64,000 nt of DNA from Brachybacterium sillae (GTDB lineage: Bacteria > Actinomycetota > Actinomycetes > Actinomycetales > Dermabacteraceae), in assembly GCF_025028335.1 (NCBI RefSeq), contig NZ_JAFEUW010000001.1, positions 2,046,001 through 2,110,000 of the forward strand, read 5' to 3'. A model generated the notes under the pieces. It searched no databases. It was not told where the DNA came from and was given only the letters and a program-made list of their open reading frames with translations. Positions 10,139 through 18,590 of this stretch are shown piece after piece (the first letter of the stretch is position 1; every line of letters begins with the position of its first letter). The translations under genes were made by a program, and so were the position numbers.

Positions 10139-11809
10139 TCAGAACAGGCCGAAGGCGTTGCCGTCCTCGTCCACGCCCATGCCCAGGGCCGACGGCGCCT
10201 TGGGCAGACCCGGCATGGTCATGATGGCGCCGGTGAGGGCCACCACGAAGCCGGCACCGATCTTCGGCACCAGGTCACGCACGTGCAGCACGTGGCCCTC
10301 GGGAGCGCCCAGAGCGGTCGGGTCGTCGGAGAAGGAGTACTGGGTCTTCGCGACGCAGACCGGGAGCTTGTCCCAGCCCAGACGCTTGAGCATCTTCAGC
10401 TGGCTCGGAGCCTTGTCCTCGAAGACGACGTCCTTCGCCCCGTACACCTCACGGGCGATGGTGCGCAGAGCTTCCTCGACACCGACCTCCGGGTCGTAGA
10501 GGTGGTGGAAGGTGTTGCCCTCGTCGAAGGCCTTGAGGACCTCGTCGGCGACGGCCAGGCCGCCCTCGCCGCCCTTGGCCCACACCTCGGACAGGGCAGC
10601 CTTGAAGCCGTTCTCCGCGGCCCAGTCGAGCACGGCCTTGATCTCGGCCTCGGTGTCGGTGGGGAAGCGGTTCAGGGCGATGACCGGCTCCACACCGAAC
10701 TTGCGCACGTTCTCCACGTGACGCTTCAGGTTGGAGGTGCCCTCCAGCGCGGCGTCGATGTTCTCGGTGCCGAGGTCGGCCTTGGCGATGCCGCCGTGCA
10801 TCTTCAGCGCGCGGACGGTGGCGACCACGACGACCGCGTCGGGCTTGAGGTCGCCGAAGCGGGCCTTGATGTCCATGAACTTCTCCGCACCCAGGTCGGA
10901 GCCGAAGCCGGCCTCGGTCACGGTGACCTCGGACAGCGACTGCGCCAGCTGGGTGGCGGCGAGGGAGTTGCAGCCGTGGGCGATGTTCGCGAACGGGCCG
11001 CCGTGCACCAGGGCGGGGGTGCCGCCGAGGGTCTGGACCAGGTTCGGCTTGATGGCGTCCTTCAGCAGCAGGGTGATGGCACCCTCGACCTTCAGATCGG
11101 CCACGGTCACCGGCTGGCGGTCGTAGGTCATGCCCACGACGATGCTGGCAATGCGCTTCTTGAGGTCCTGCAGGTCCTTCGCGAGGCACAGGATCGCCAT
11201 GATCTCGGAGGCCACGACGATGTCGAAGCCGTCCTCGCGCGGCACACCCTGGGTGGGGCCGCCCAGGCCGATCACGATGGAGCGCAGCGCGCGGTCGTTG
11301 ACGTCCAGCACGCGCTTCCACTGGATGCGGCGCGGGTCGATGTTCAGCTCGTTGCCCTGCTGGATGTGGTTGTCCACCAGGGCGGCGAGGGTGTTGTTGG
11401 CGATCTGGATGGCGTGGAAGTCGCCGGTGAAGTGGAGGTTGATGTCCTCCATCGGCACCACCTGGGCGTACCCGCCACCGGTGGCGCCGCCCTTGATGCC
11501 CATGATCGGGCCGAGCGACGGCTCGCGCAGGGCGACCATCGTCTTCTTGCCCTTGAGGGTGAAGGCGTCGGCGAGGCCGACGGTGGTGGTGGACTTGCCC
11601 TCACCGGCCGGGGTCGGCGACATGGCGGTGACGAGCACAAGCTTGGAGGTGTTGCCGGAGGCGGGGATCTTCGCCGGATCCACCTTGGCCTTCACGGTGC
11701 CGTACTGGATGAGCGCATCCTCGGGGATGCCGGCGCGCTCGGCGATGGCGGTAATCGGCTCGAGCGTCGCCGCCTGGGCGATCTTGAGATCCGGGTTCTC
11801 GGAGGACAT
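10139..11809 (-). CDS. fhs: Formate--tetrahydrofolate ligase
   Basis: ATP-dependent ligation of formate to tetrahydrofolate giving 10-formyl-THF for purine and one-carbon metabolism in the cytosol. The 556 residues match the family length. The phosphate-binding loop TPAGEGKST is at residues 66-74, followed by the typical [38 protein letters not shown] stretch and, near the C-terminus, [20 protein letters not shown]. The frame is open far upstream, but the ATG at 11809 has AGGAG 11 bases before it, and homologues begin near ...DLKIAQAA. The gene is monocistronic, with a terminator after it and a 418-bp leader/intergenic region before it. Confidence 0.96.
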   Translation of the reverse strand: MSSENPDLKIAQAATLEPITAIAERAGIPEDALIQYGTVKAKVDPAKIPASGNTSKLVLVTAMSPTPAGEGKSTTTVGLADAFTLKGKKTMVALREPSLGPIMGIKGGATGGGYAQVVPMEDINLHFTGDFHAIQIANNTLAALVDNHIQQGNELNIDPRRIQWKRVLDVNDRALRSIVIGLGGPTQGVPREDGFDIVVASEIMAILCLAKDLQDLKKRIASIVVGMTYDRQPVTVADLKVEGAITLLLKDAIKPNLVQTLGGTPALVHGGPFANIAHGCNSLAATQLAQSLSEVTVTEAGFGSDLGAEKFMDIKARFGDLKPDAVVVVATVRALKMHGGIAKADLGTENIDAALEGTSNLKRHVENVRKFGVEPVIALNRFPTDTEAEIKAVLDWAAENGFKAALSEVWAKGGEGGLAVADEVLKAFDEGNTFHHLYDPEVGVEEALRTIAREVYGAKDVVFEDKAPSQLKMLKRLGWDKLPVCVAKTQYSFSDDPTALGAPEGHVLHVRDLVPKIGAGFVVALTGAIMTMPGLPKAPSALGMGVDEDGNAFGLF

Positions 11810-11952
11810 CGAGTGCTGCTCCTCTTTCTCGAAAACGCCGTCGGGGCTGAGCCCGTTCGGCGGTGAAGGGTGTGCCCTCACTGTACGGGCGTCGGCAGGG
11901 CACGTGCTCGGAGTGCGGCCGATGGAGATCCGGAGGGCGGGACGGCGATCCG

Positions 11953-12029
11953 CCCGGCCGGGCCCGCCCCCCGGTCGTGCCCGCCCCCCCGGCCGGGCCT
12001 GCCCCCGGCCGGGCCTGCCTCCCGGCCGG
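11953..12029. repeat. GC-only tandem repeat upstream of fhs
   Basis: About five degenerate copies of a 15-17 bp unit close to CCGGCCGGGCCTGCC, each a small palindrome. No function is evident. It lies between the fhs promoter region and the large hairpin at 12036-12092. Confidence 0.6.
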
Positions 12030-12035
12030 TGCTCG

Positions 12036-12092
12036 AGCGTGGAGGAGAATGCTGGGAATTCGGGTCCGATTCCCCATGAAATCCTCCACGCT
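12036..12092 (-). other. Long imperfect hairpin between tRNA-Phe and fhs
   Basis: An 11-bp outer stem (AGCGTGGAGGA with TCCTCCACGCT) encloses an asymmetric internal loop and an inner stem (TGGGAAT with ATTCCCCA, one bulged C). It could be a structured leader RNA element or a transcription terminator. It does not match the conserved parts of the ZTP or THF riboswitches as I know them. The intervening 418 bases contain no gene. Confidence 0.4.
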
Positions 12093-12201
12093 TCCGGCCC
12101 GGACGCGCTGGGGGGTGGAACGCGGACGAGAGCGGGAGCAGCTGCGGGGTCCCCGCCGATCGTGGAGGGCCTCGGCGAGGTCACCGACCGTGAGAAACGA
12201 A

Positions 12202-12225
12202 AAACCCCTGCCTGAGCAGGGGTTT
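12202..12225 (-). terminator. Terminator of tRNA-Phe
   Basis: 10-bp stem AAACCCCTGC with loop and complement; on the minus strand the 3' arm ends in a run of five T, three bases past the tRNA end. Confidence 0.75.
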
Positions 12226-12227
12226 CG

Positions 12228-12300
12228 TGGCTCCGACCGGCGTCGATCCGGTGACCTTTCGATTTTCAGTCGAACGCTCTACCAACTGAGCTACAGAGCC
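12228..12300 (-). tRNA. tRNA-Phe (GAA)
   Basis: 73-nt cloverleaf on the minus strand with acceptor GGCTCTG/CGGAGCC, D-arm GCTCAGTTGGTAGAGC, anticodon loop CTGAAAA (anticodon GAA) and T-loop GGATCGACGCC. Discriminator base A; no CCA in the DNA. Confidence 0.95.
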
Positions 12301-12537
12301 GTGGCCGCGAAGGCCGGGTGTCAGATTACCAGGGCGGATGCCCGAGTGCCTACTCGGCGGCGGGTTTGCGGGGGAGAGTCGCATCACGTCAGGGGTGGAC
12401 GGTCCCGGACGACTGCGGCCTCACAGGGGGGCGACGGAAGGCCCGCGGCGACAAGTGCCTCCCAGGGGCGGGCGACCGAGGACCCCGGACGGAAGATGCC
12501 GGGAACGGTTCCGGTTCCGAGGGGGCACAGGAGACGA

Positions 12538-12569
12538 CGAAGGCCCGGAGCGTCTGCTCCGGGCCTTCG
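12538..12569 (-). terminator. Terminator of tRNA-Asp
   Basis: 14-bp stem CGAAGGCCCGGAGC with a 4-base loop, a few bases beyond the tRNA-Asp 3' end. Confidence 0.7.
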
Positions 12570-12576
12570 CTGGGGG

Positions 12577-12650
12577 CGACCCTGACCGGGCTTGAACCGG
12601 CGACCTCCGCCGTGACAGGGCGGCACTCTAACCAACTGAGCTACAGGGCC
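12577..12650 (-). tRNA. tRNA-Asp (GTC)
   Basis: 74-nt cloverleaf on the minus strand, acceptor GGCCCTG/CAGGGTC, anticodon loop CTGTCAC (anticodon GTC), T-arm with GGTTCAAGCCC. Discriminator G as expected for Asp. Confidence 0.95.
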
Positions 12651-12924
12651 ATTCACCGTCTCGATCCCGCGCCGCGCGATCTCGACCTGGACAACTCTAC
12701 CGGAGCCTCGCGGTGGTTCTGACCAAACCGGCTGTGACACCGCTCGCACTCGTTCGGTGTGTGGTGCGTAGGAGGGTGGCGCGTCGCCAGCAGGGGATGA
12801 GGGGAGGGTGGGAATGCCTGCGCGATGGGAGACGGGGGTGCGGCCGGCATCGGCAGTTGCCAAGAGTGTTGCCATAAGCCCCGACGGTCGAAGCAAAACA
12901 GCCTCTGACCTGCGCATTTACTGG

Positions 12925-12997
<73 letters not shown>

Positions 12998-13105
12998 CCG
13001 TCAGGCCGGGAGCCTGACCGGTTGAGCATATCCAGCACCGGCGCCCCGGGCCACTCGATACCCCCGGGGGTGGCCGCGCTCACGTCCACCTGTTTCCATG
13101 GGCTC

Positions 13106-13459
13106 ATGGTGCGCATGAGCCGTCGTGAGTTCGAGGACGCGGTCGATGATGCCCTCGACTCCCTGCCCGATGAGGTGGCCCGGGCGGTGGCGGAGGCCAA
13201 TGTCGCGATCCTGGTGGAGGAGGAGCCCCCCGCGGGGGAGGACCTGCTCGGCCTGTATGTCGGGATCCCGCTCGACGAGCGCAGCGTGTTCCAGGGCTAC
13301 GCCGAACCCGATCGGATCCTCATCTTCCGCGGTCCCCTCTCTCGCCTGGCGGTCGACCGTGAGCACCTCGTGCACGAGATCCGCGTGACGGTGCTGCACG
13401 AGATCGGGCACCTGTTCGGCATCGACGACGCCCGGCTGCACGAGCTCGGCTGGGGCTGA
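13106..13459 (+). CDS. Zincin-like metallopeptidase family protein
   Basis: Small putative metalloprotease (117 residues) of the family with a single minimal zincin domain (PF06262 type). The zinc motif HEIGHLFGID near residues 100-109 has the HExxH pattern with a downstream Asp. The start MSRREFEDAVDDALDSLPDEVARAVANV-type N-terminus is characteristic. I use the ATG at 13106; the ATG at 13115 is equally possible and neither has a clear ribosome site. The frame runs upstream into tRNA-Glu, so earlier starts are excluded. Substrate unknown. Confidence 0.82.
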   Translation: MVRMSRREFEDAVDDALDSLPDEVARAVAEANVAILVEEEPPAGEDLLGLYVGIPLDERSVFQGYAEPDRILIFRGPLSRLAVDREHLVHEIRVTVLHEIGHLFGIDDARLHELGWG

Positions 13460-13570
13460 GCCGCGACGGCCCCCCGGGGGCGACCCTGATGACCGAGGCT
13501 CAGCGGGCCCTGAGGCCCCGCAGGGACCGGGGCGCAACGGGGACTGAGGCTCAACGGGGACCGAGACCCC

Positions 13571-14242
13571 TCAGACGCCGAGGTCGCGGTCGAGGTCGGT
13601 GAGGCCGGCCTCGTGGGCGATGATCGCGATCTGCACCCGGTTGGTGCAGTCGAGCTTCGCGAAGATCTTCGAGATGTGCGCCTTGACGGTGGCCTCGCTC
13701 ATGAACAGCCGTCCACCGATCTGTGCGTTCGAGAGCCCCGCCCCGACGGCCCCCAGCACCTCGGTCTCCCGCTCGGTGAGCTGATCCAGGCCGGGGTGGC
13801 GGTCGGTGCGGGCGCCGGGGTTCGCCTCGGAGAAGTGCGCCAGCATCCGGCGGGTCACACCGGGGGAGAGCATCGCATCGCCGCGCGCGACGACTCGCAC
13901 GGCCTGCAGCAGGTCGTGCGGCGGGGTGTCCTTGAGCAGGAAACCGCTGGCGCCGGCCTCGAGGGCCTGGAAGACGTATTCGTCCATGTCGAAGGTGGTG
14001 AGCATGATGATCCGCGGCGCACCGGGCTGAGCCGTCACCTGGCGGGTCGCGGCGATCCCGTCGAGACCGGGCATGCGCACGTCCATCAGCAGCACATCGG
14101 GGCGGTGGCGCTGCACCAGCGGCACGGCCTCGGTGCCGTCGGCGGCCTCCCCGACCACCTGGATCCCCGGGTCGGCGCTGAGGATCATCGACAGTCCGGC
14201 GCGCACCAGGGCGTCATCGTCCACCAGTCCCACACGGATCAT
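13571..14242 (-). CDS. NarL/LuxR-family response regulator
   Basis: Transcriptional regulator of a two-component system, 223 residues. Receiver domain at 1-120 with the acidic pocket DDD at 8-10, phospho-acceptor D54 (LLMDVRMPG) and the Lys of GFLLKDTPP near 104. The C-terminal LuxR-type HTH is LTEREVEVL-like with SNAQIGGRLFMSEATVKAHISKIFAKLD. The ATG at 14242 overlaps the kinase stop in ATGA, so the pair is translationally coupled; a GTG at 14260 is less likely. Target genes are unknown; the divergent secreted hydrolase is a candidate by position. Confidence 0.9.
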   Translation of the reverse strand: MIRVGLVDDDALVRAGLSMILSADPGIQVVGEAADGTEAVPLVQRHRPDVLLMDVRMPGLDGIAATRQVTAQPGAPRIIMLTTFDMDEYVFQALEAGASGFLLKDTPPHDLLQAVRVVARGDAMLSPGVTRRMLAHFSEANPGARTDRHPGLDQLTERETEVLGAVGAGLSNAQIGGRLFMSEATVKAHISKIFAKLDCTNRVQIAIIAHEAGLTDLDRDLGV

Positions 14243-15414
14243 GGCGTCGGGGACGGCCACGGGATCACCGCCTTCACTTCGAAACGTCCATCGTCGGTGG
14301 GGCCCGACGTGATCGTGCCGCCGGCGTGCGTCACCCGGGTTTCGATGCCCGACAGCCCCATCCGGGCCCCCGGCAGGTCCGTCGTGAACCCCTTGGGAAG
14401 CACATTACTGATCTCCAGCACCAGGTCGCCTCCCGCCTCGCCCAACAGGGCGACCCGAGCGGCGGTGTGCCGGGCGTGTTTGTGGATGTTCGTCAGGGCC
14501 TCCTGCACCACGCGGTACGCGGTGCGGGCCAGCGTGTCCGGCACCGGCGGTTCGACGAAATCGAACAGTTCGACATCCACCCCGGCCTCGCGGCTGGCGT
14601 CGACCAGGGAGCGCACATCAGACCAGGTGGGCTGCGGTACCAGGGGTGCGGACTCGTCAGCCCCGCGCAGCACCCCCAGCACCTGCCGCAGCTCCGTGAG
14701 CGCCTCGGTGGCGGTGGAGCGGATCAGACCGGCGGAGGCCACCACCTGCTCCCGCTCGAGCGTCGGATTGACCTCCAGGGCCCCGGCCTGCAGTGCCACC
14801 AGGGAGATCTTGTGCGCCACGATGTCGTGCATCTCCCGGGCGATGCGGGTGCGTTCAGCACGGCGGGCCTGCTCCTCGGCGGCTGCCCGCCCGCTCTCGG
14901 CGGCCTCGGCGCGGGCCCGTAGTTCGTGCATCAACTGCCGCCGGGTGCCGACGTACATCCCCCCCAGGGCGACCGTCAGCACCACCAGCTCCGTGGCGAT
15001 CACCCCGCCGAGGACGTCCTCATCACCCGATCCCGCCCCCATCATCACGGCCGCGATGCCGAGCGCGAGAGCCGTCACCGCCGCGGACAGCGAGCGGCGG
15101 GAACAGCGGGAGGTATAGGCGAAGGTCGCGGCGAGCAGCACCACCAGGGACCACGCGGCGGCATTGACCACGATCAGCAGCGGCAACAGCCACCGCCAGC
15201 GCCAACCGCCGAAGCGCAGCGGCAGAGCGGTCACCAACACCGCCGATAGCAGCATCTGTGCGACGTGCCAGTCCTCGACGCCCTGCATCACCGCGACGAC
15301 GATCTCCGCATACCCCGCCAGCAGCAGCAGGGCCTCCCGCCAGATCACCATCGGGGGCTGCGCTCGGGAGGGATCGGGCGCGGAGGGGCCGGGAGGGAAC
15401 GGGGTGGCGCTCAC
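14239..15414 (-). CDS. NarL-type sensor histidine kinase
   Basis: Membrane sensor kinase of 391 residues. About four or five helices lie in residues 27-155, then a dimerisation/phosphotransfer helix of the HisKA_3 type with H196 in REMHDIVAHKISLVALQAG, then an HATPase domain with the N-box VVQEALTNIHKHA and the glycine box GARMGLSGIETRV. There is no extracytoplasmic domain, so it probably senses within the membrane. The GTG start is leaderless: TAGAGT ends six bases upstream. It is transcribed with the response regulator at 13571-14242. Confidence 0.92.
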   Translation of the reverse strand: MSATPFPPGPSAPDPSRAQPPMVIWREALLLLAGYAEIVVAVMQGVEDWHVAQMLLSAVLVTALPLRFGGWRWRWLLPLLIVVNAAAWSLVVLLAATFAYTSRCSRRSLSAAVTALALGIAAVMMGAGSGDEDVLGGVIATELVVLTVALGGMYVGTRRQLMHELRARAEAAESGRAAAEEQARRAERTRIAREMHDIVAHKISLVALQAGALEVNPTLEREQVVASAGLIRSTATEALTELRQVLGVLRGADESAPLVPQPTWSDVRSLVDASREAGVDVELFDFVEPPVPDTLARTAYRVVQEALTNIHKHARHTAARVALLGEAGGDLVLEISNVLPKGFTTDLPGARMGLSGIETRVTHAGGTITSGPTDDGRFEVKAVIPWPSPTP

Positions 15415-15420
15415 CCCGCC

Positions 15421-15426
15421 ACTCTA
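15421..15426 (-). promoter_or_regulatory. -10 box (TAGAGT), leaderless start of kinase
   Basis: TAGAGT, six bases (GGCGGG), then the GTG at 15414 on the minus strand. Confidence 0.5.
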
Positions 15427-15522
15427 GGCAGAGGGCGTCCTCGGACGGTTCGCGTCTCGGAGCCCGCCCCTAGGATGGTCGGACCCGGGCAGGGGCCCGG
15501 TTCTGGCGAAGGAGGTCGGTGG

Positions 15523-17184
15523 GTGAGGAAGAACTGGCTGGTCGGCGGGGCCGTGGCCCTGGTGCTGGTCTTGGTGCTGGGCGCCGTGTTCGGCATCTCG
15601 CGGATCGCGCGTCCCGGGGATGAGGCGCGCGCCGAGAGGGCCGCGTCCGAATCCGCCGCGGCCTCCTCGGCCGCCACGCAGGCCGCGCCGAGTCGCCAGG
15701 GCCGGCCGCCCCTGGCGACGACCGGTGAATCCTTCGCCGAGCTGTCCTCCGATCCCGCGCAGGACCAGGCCTACCGGGCGTACTACGAGCAGACCGTCGA
15801 CTGGTCGGCCTGCGAGGGTGACTACGCCGACTTCCAGTGCGGGAGCGTCACGGTGCCGAAGCACTGGAACGACCCCGCCGCCGGGGACATCACCCTCGCG
15901 CTGTTGCGGATCCCCGCCTCGGGTGAGAAGCAGGGGACGTTGTTCCTGAACCCCGGTGGCCCCGGGGGTTCCGGTGTGGACTTCGTCGGGATGCAGGGCC
16001 CGGAGGTGGTGGGTGAATCCGTGGCCGCCCGGTACGACCTGATCGGGTTCGATCCGCGCGGGGTCGGTGACTCCACGCCGCTGGACTGCGTGAGCGACGC
16101 ACGCCTGGATGAGATGCTCGCCGCCACCTACGACCCGCTGACCCCCGAGGGGTTGGAGCAGACCAAGTCCACCGCGCGGGAGCTGGGGGAGGGGTGCCGC
16201 AGCTCCGACCCCGAGCTCATCGGTGCGGTCGACACCCTCTCGGCGGCCCGCGACCTCGATGTCCTGCGGGCGGTGGTCGGCTCCGACGCGCTCGACTATC
16301 TCGGGTACAGCTACGGCACCTATCTGGGGGCCACCTATGCGGAGCTGTACCCGCAGCGGGTCGGCCGGATGGTGCTCGACGGCGCCCTCGACCCCACCAT
16401 CGACGGCGACCAGCTCTCGGACGGCCAGGCTCGGGGATTCGAGAACGCCATCGGGGAGTTCGCCCAGTACTGCCTCGATCAGGGATCAGAGGTCTGCCCC
16501 CTGAACGGTGATCACGACCAGGCTGTGCAGCAGGTCCGCGATTTCTTCTCGGCGGTGGACGACCAGCCGCTCGAGACCACCGATCCGCAGCGTCCGCTCA
16601 CGGGGGCTCTCGCGCGCAGCGGCGTCCTCGTCGGCCTGTATGCCGACGAGTCCTGGGACTTCCTCATCCAGGCGCTCGGCGCCGCCATGTCGGGGGACGG
16701 AACCCAGCTGCTGTTCTTCGCCGACGCCGGCAGCAGCCGTCAGGACGACGGCACCTACCTGGGCAACAGCAACGAGGTCATCTCCGCTGTGAACTGCCTC
16801 GATCATCCGTCCGCAGCCGATGAGGCCTGGTCCGTCCAGGAGGCCGAACGCCTCGCCGCCGAATACCCCACCTTCGGGGGCATGTTCGGATTCTCGGGGG
16901 TGTATTGTGCGCAGTGGCCCGCCGCCCCGGTGCGGGAGCCGGCGCCGATCCGCGCCGAGGGTGCCGCGCCGATCGTCGTGATCGGCACCACGGGGGACCC
17001 GGCCACTCCGTATGAGTGGGCCGAGTCCCTCAGTGAGCAGTTGACCTCCGGGACCCTTGTCACCTTCGACGGCAACGGCCACACGGCCTATGGGCGGTCG
17101 GGGGGCTGCGTGGAGGAAGCCGTGGACGCCTACCTGCTGGAGGGCACCGTCCCCGAGGACGGCCTGGTCTGCAGCGGGTCCTGA
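15523..17184 (+). CDS. Membrane-anchored alpha/beta hydrolase, tripeptidyl aminopeptidase-like
   Basis: Probable exported peptidase of the Streptomyces tripeptidyl-aminopeptidase (SlpD/SlpE, TAP) type, 553 residues. An N-terminal hydrophobic segment (about 6-24, without a lipobox Cys) and an Ala/Ser-rich linker precede an alpha/beta hydrolase fold with oxyanion segment LFLNPGGPGGSG, nucleophile S263 in GYSYGTYLGATYAELYP, and a C-terminal TAP-like domain with the catalytic Asp in GTTGDPATPYEWA and His in GNGHTAYG. The GTG at 15523 has AAGGAGG nine bases before it; upstream in-frame codons overlap the divergent kinase promoter. Likely role: trimming peptides outside the membrane. Confidence 0.87.
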   Translation: MRKNWLVGGAVALVLVLVLGAVFGISRIARPGDEARAERAASESAAASSAATQAAPSRQGRPPLATTGESFAELSSDPAQDQAYRAYYEQTVDWSACEGDYADFQCGSVTVPKHWNDPAAGDITLALLRIPASGEKQGTLFLNPGGPGGSGVDFVGMQGPEVVGESVAARYDLIGFDPRGVGDSTPLDCVSDARLDEMLAATYDPLTPEGLEQTKSTARELGEGCRSSDPELIGAVDTLSAARDLDVLRAVVGSDALDYLGYSYGTYLGATYAELYPQRVGRMVLDGALDPTIDGDQLSDGQARGFENAIGEFAQYCLDQGSEVCPLNGDHDQAVQQVRDFFSAVDDQPLETTDPQRPLTGALARSGVLVGLYADESWDFLIQALGAAMSGDGTQLLFFADAGSSRQDDGTYLGNSNEVISAVNCLDHPSAADEAWSVQEAERLAAEYPTFGGMFGFSGVYCAQWPAAPVREPAPIRAEGAAPIVVIGTTGDPATPYEWAESLSEQLTSGTLVTFDGNGHTAYGRSGGCVEEAVDAYLLEGTVPEDGLVCSGS

Positions 17185-17231
17185 GGTTCGCGCACCCCAA
17201 GCCGCGGCCGGGTGCCGCCGCATTGTCGGGT

Positions 17232-17252
17232 GACCACCAGCCTCGGGTGGTC
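17232..17252 (+). terminator. Possible hairpin terminator after hydrolase gene
   Basis: 7-bp stem GACCACC/GGTGGTC with a 7-base loop, 47 bases past the stop; no T-run. Confidence 0.35.
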
Positions 17253-17277
17253 GTGACGCGGACCTCACCGCGGGATT

Positions 17278-17307
17278 TTGCGTGCCCCACGCGCGGGCCC
17301 GTAGAGT
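17278..17307 (+). promoter_or_regulatory. Promoter of tRNA-Thr
   Basis: -35 TTGCGT (17278-17283) and -10 TAGAGT (17302-17307), spacer 18, about 25 bases before the mature tRNA start. Confidence 0.55.
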
Positions 17308-17339
17308 AGGGCGGTCCCTGCGCCGCCCGTGCGCAGAGC

Positions 17340-17412
17340 GCCGCCTTAGCTCAGTCGGTAGAGCGAATCACTCGTAATGATTAGGTCGGGGGTTCGATTC
17401 CCCCAGGCGGCT
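17340..17412 (+). tRNA. tRNA-Thr (CGT)
   Basis: 73-nt cloverleaf, acceptor GCCGCCT/AGGCGGC, D-arm GCTCAGTCGGTAGAGC, anticodon loop CTCGTAA (anticodon CGT), T-arm GGGGGTTCGATTCCCCC, discriminator T, CCA encoded at 17413-17415. Confidence 0.95.
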
Positions 17413-17420
17413 CCACAGGT

Positions 17421-17452
17421 CAGGCCCGGTTCCCCGCAGGGGACCGGGCCTG
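17421..17452 (+). terminator. Terminator of tRNA-Thr
   Basis: Strong hairpin CAGGCCCGGT(T)CCCC / GGGGACCGGGCCTG with a 3-base loop and one bulge, six bases after the encoded CCA. Confidence 0.7.
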
Positions 17453-17882
17453 CGTCGTCCTCGCGACTCAGCCCCGCGATACGTAAGGAGCGGTGGCGCG
17501 CCCGAGCTCGGGGTCAACGCGCCCGCGCTCGGGGCCACGTCACCCGGGCAGAGCGACGGGCCCGATCCTCCGGGGGGTGTGAGGATCGAGCCCGTCGACG
17601 ACCGGAGGGGACGTCCGGTCGAGGGAACACACTGCTCCCGCCCACGCGGGGCACTGTCGGCGAATTCAAGGGGACGCTCCGCCGTTGCCGCCACCCTACG
17701 GGAGGGTGCGGCCGCGCGACCTCCCCCGAAAGTTCCGAATCCGGCCGTGGTCCTGGGACGAAAGAGCGAATGTCCGCGCGCACGAGGGGTCGAGCTCGCG
17801 GCGAGGAGCGGAGTCAGGGGAGCAGGGCCAGAGGAGTAGAGCCGCGATAGCAGAGCCAGGAGAGCAGGTGCTGGGGGCAGGG
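17453..17882. other. Gene-free, hairpin-rich intergenic region
   Basis: No reading frame here resembles a protein. Several stable hairpins follow one another: 17555-17596 (GACGGGCCCGATCCTC arm, one mismatch), 17600-17620 (GACCGGA/TCCGGTC) and about 17693-17709 (CACCCT/AGGGTG). They could be terminators for the minus-strand response regulator or parts of an RNA; I do not recognise a known RNA family. Confidence 0.4.
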
Positions 17883-18590
17883 TCAGCGGTGGTCCACGTC
17901 GCCGCGGGGACGGGGCGGCACCACCAGTCCGCGTTCGAAGGCACGCACCGCCACATGCAGCCGGGAGGAGCACTCCAGCTTCGCCATCAGTGACGACACG
18001 TGGGTCTTCACCGTCGACTCCGACAGGTTGAGTGCGTCGGCGATGCCGGCGTTGGATTCCGCCGCGCACAGCAGCTCCAGCACGTCGATCTCCCGGGCCG
18101 TCAACCCCAGTTCCTCGGCGGCGTCACTGTCACGCACATCAACCTGCGCCGCGGCGGACCCGAAGGGGGACCGTGAGAGGTGAGAGGCGAGCTCCGGGGT
18201 GATGACGGTCCCCGCCCCCGCCAGCGCCGCCCGCAGCGCCGCCACCAGGGCCGCCGAGGTGGTCGTCTTCAGCAGGAAGCCCGCTGCGCCGGCGGCGATC
18301 GCGGCCTGCACCTGCTCATCGGTGCCGAACGTGGTCAGCACCAGCACCACGGGCGCGGCAGGCAGTCCGCGCAGCGTCCGGGTCGCCGTGATGCCGTCCA
18401 TACCGGGCAGCGCCAGGTCCATCAGCACCAGGTCCACGGCCCGGAGGGCGTCCTCGGCGTTGTCCACCGAGGCGGTCACGGTGAAGTCGGGCTCGCGGGA
18501 GAGGTACCCGGTCAGGGCGTCCCGGACGATCGGGTCGTCGTCGCAGATCAGCACCCGGGCGACACGGGCGGTGGACGAGGGGGACATCAT
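17883..18590 (-). CDS. NarL/LuxR-family response regulator
   Basis: Second response regulator of the window, 235 residues. The receiver domain has the acidic cluster CDDD at 16-19, phospho-acceptor D58 (VLMDLALPGMDG) and GFLLKTTTS; the LuxR HTH at the C-terminus is LTAREIDVLELLCAAESNAGIADALNLSESTVKTHVSSLMAKLE. A 35-residue acidic linker joins the two domains. The ATG overlaps the kinase stop (ATGA). Downstream is the hairpin-rich gene-free region. Confidence 0.9.
   Translation of the reverse strand: MMSPSSTARVARVLICDDDPIVRDALTGYLSREPDFTVTASVDNAEDALRAVDLVLMDLALPGMDGITATRTLRGLPAAPVVLVLTTFGTDEQVQAAIAAGAAGFLLKTTTSAALVAALRAALAGAGTVITPELASHLSRSPFGSAAAQVDVRDSDAAEELGLTAREIDVLELLCAAESNAGIADALNLSESTVKTHVSSLMAKLECSSRLHVAVRAFERGLVVPPRPRGDVDHR

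Noticed and set aside
9956-11866. 636-codon plus-strand frame opposite fhs
   Set aside because: fhs on the minus strand is unmistakable; this is its shadow.
11810-12180. ZTP (pfl) or THF riboswitch before fhs
   Set aside because: The conserved ZTP 3' element (CCGCCTGGGC-like) and THF core sequences are not present; only a generic hairpin is seen.
12384-12917. 177-codon frame spanning tRNA-Asp
   Set aside because: Covers a tRNA and its terminator; no protein features.
17368-18069. 233-codon minus-strand frame covering tRNA-Thr and the response regulator end
   Set aside because: It overlaps a tRNA and the HTH of a convincing regulator in another frame; composition is Pro/Arg/Ser-rich noise.
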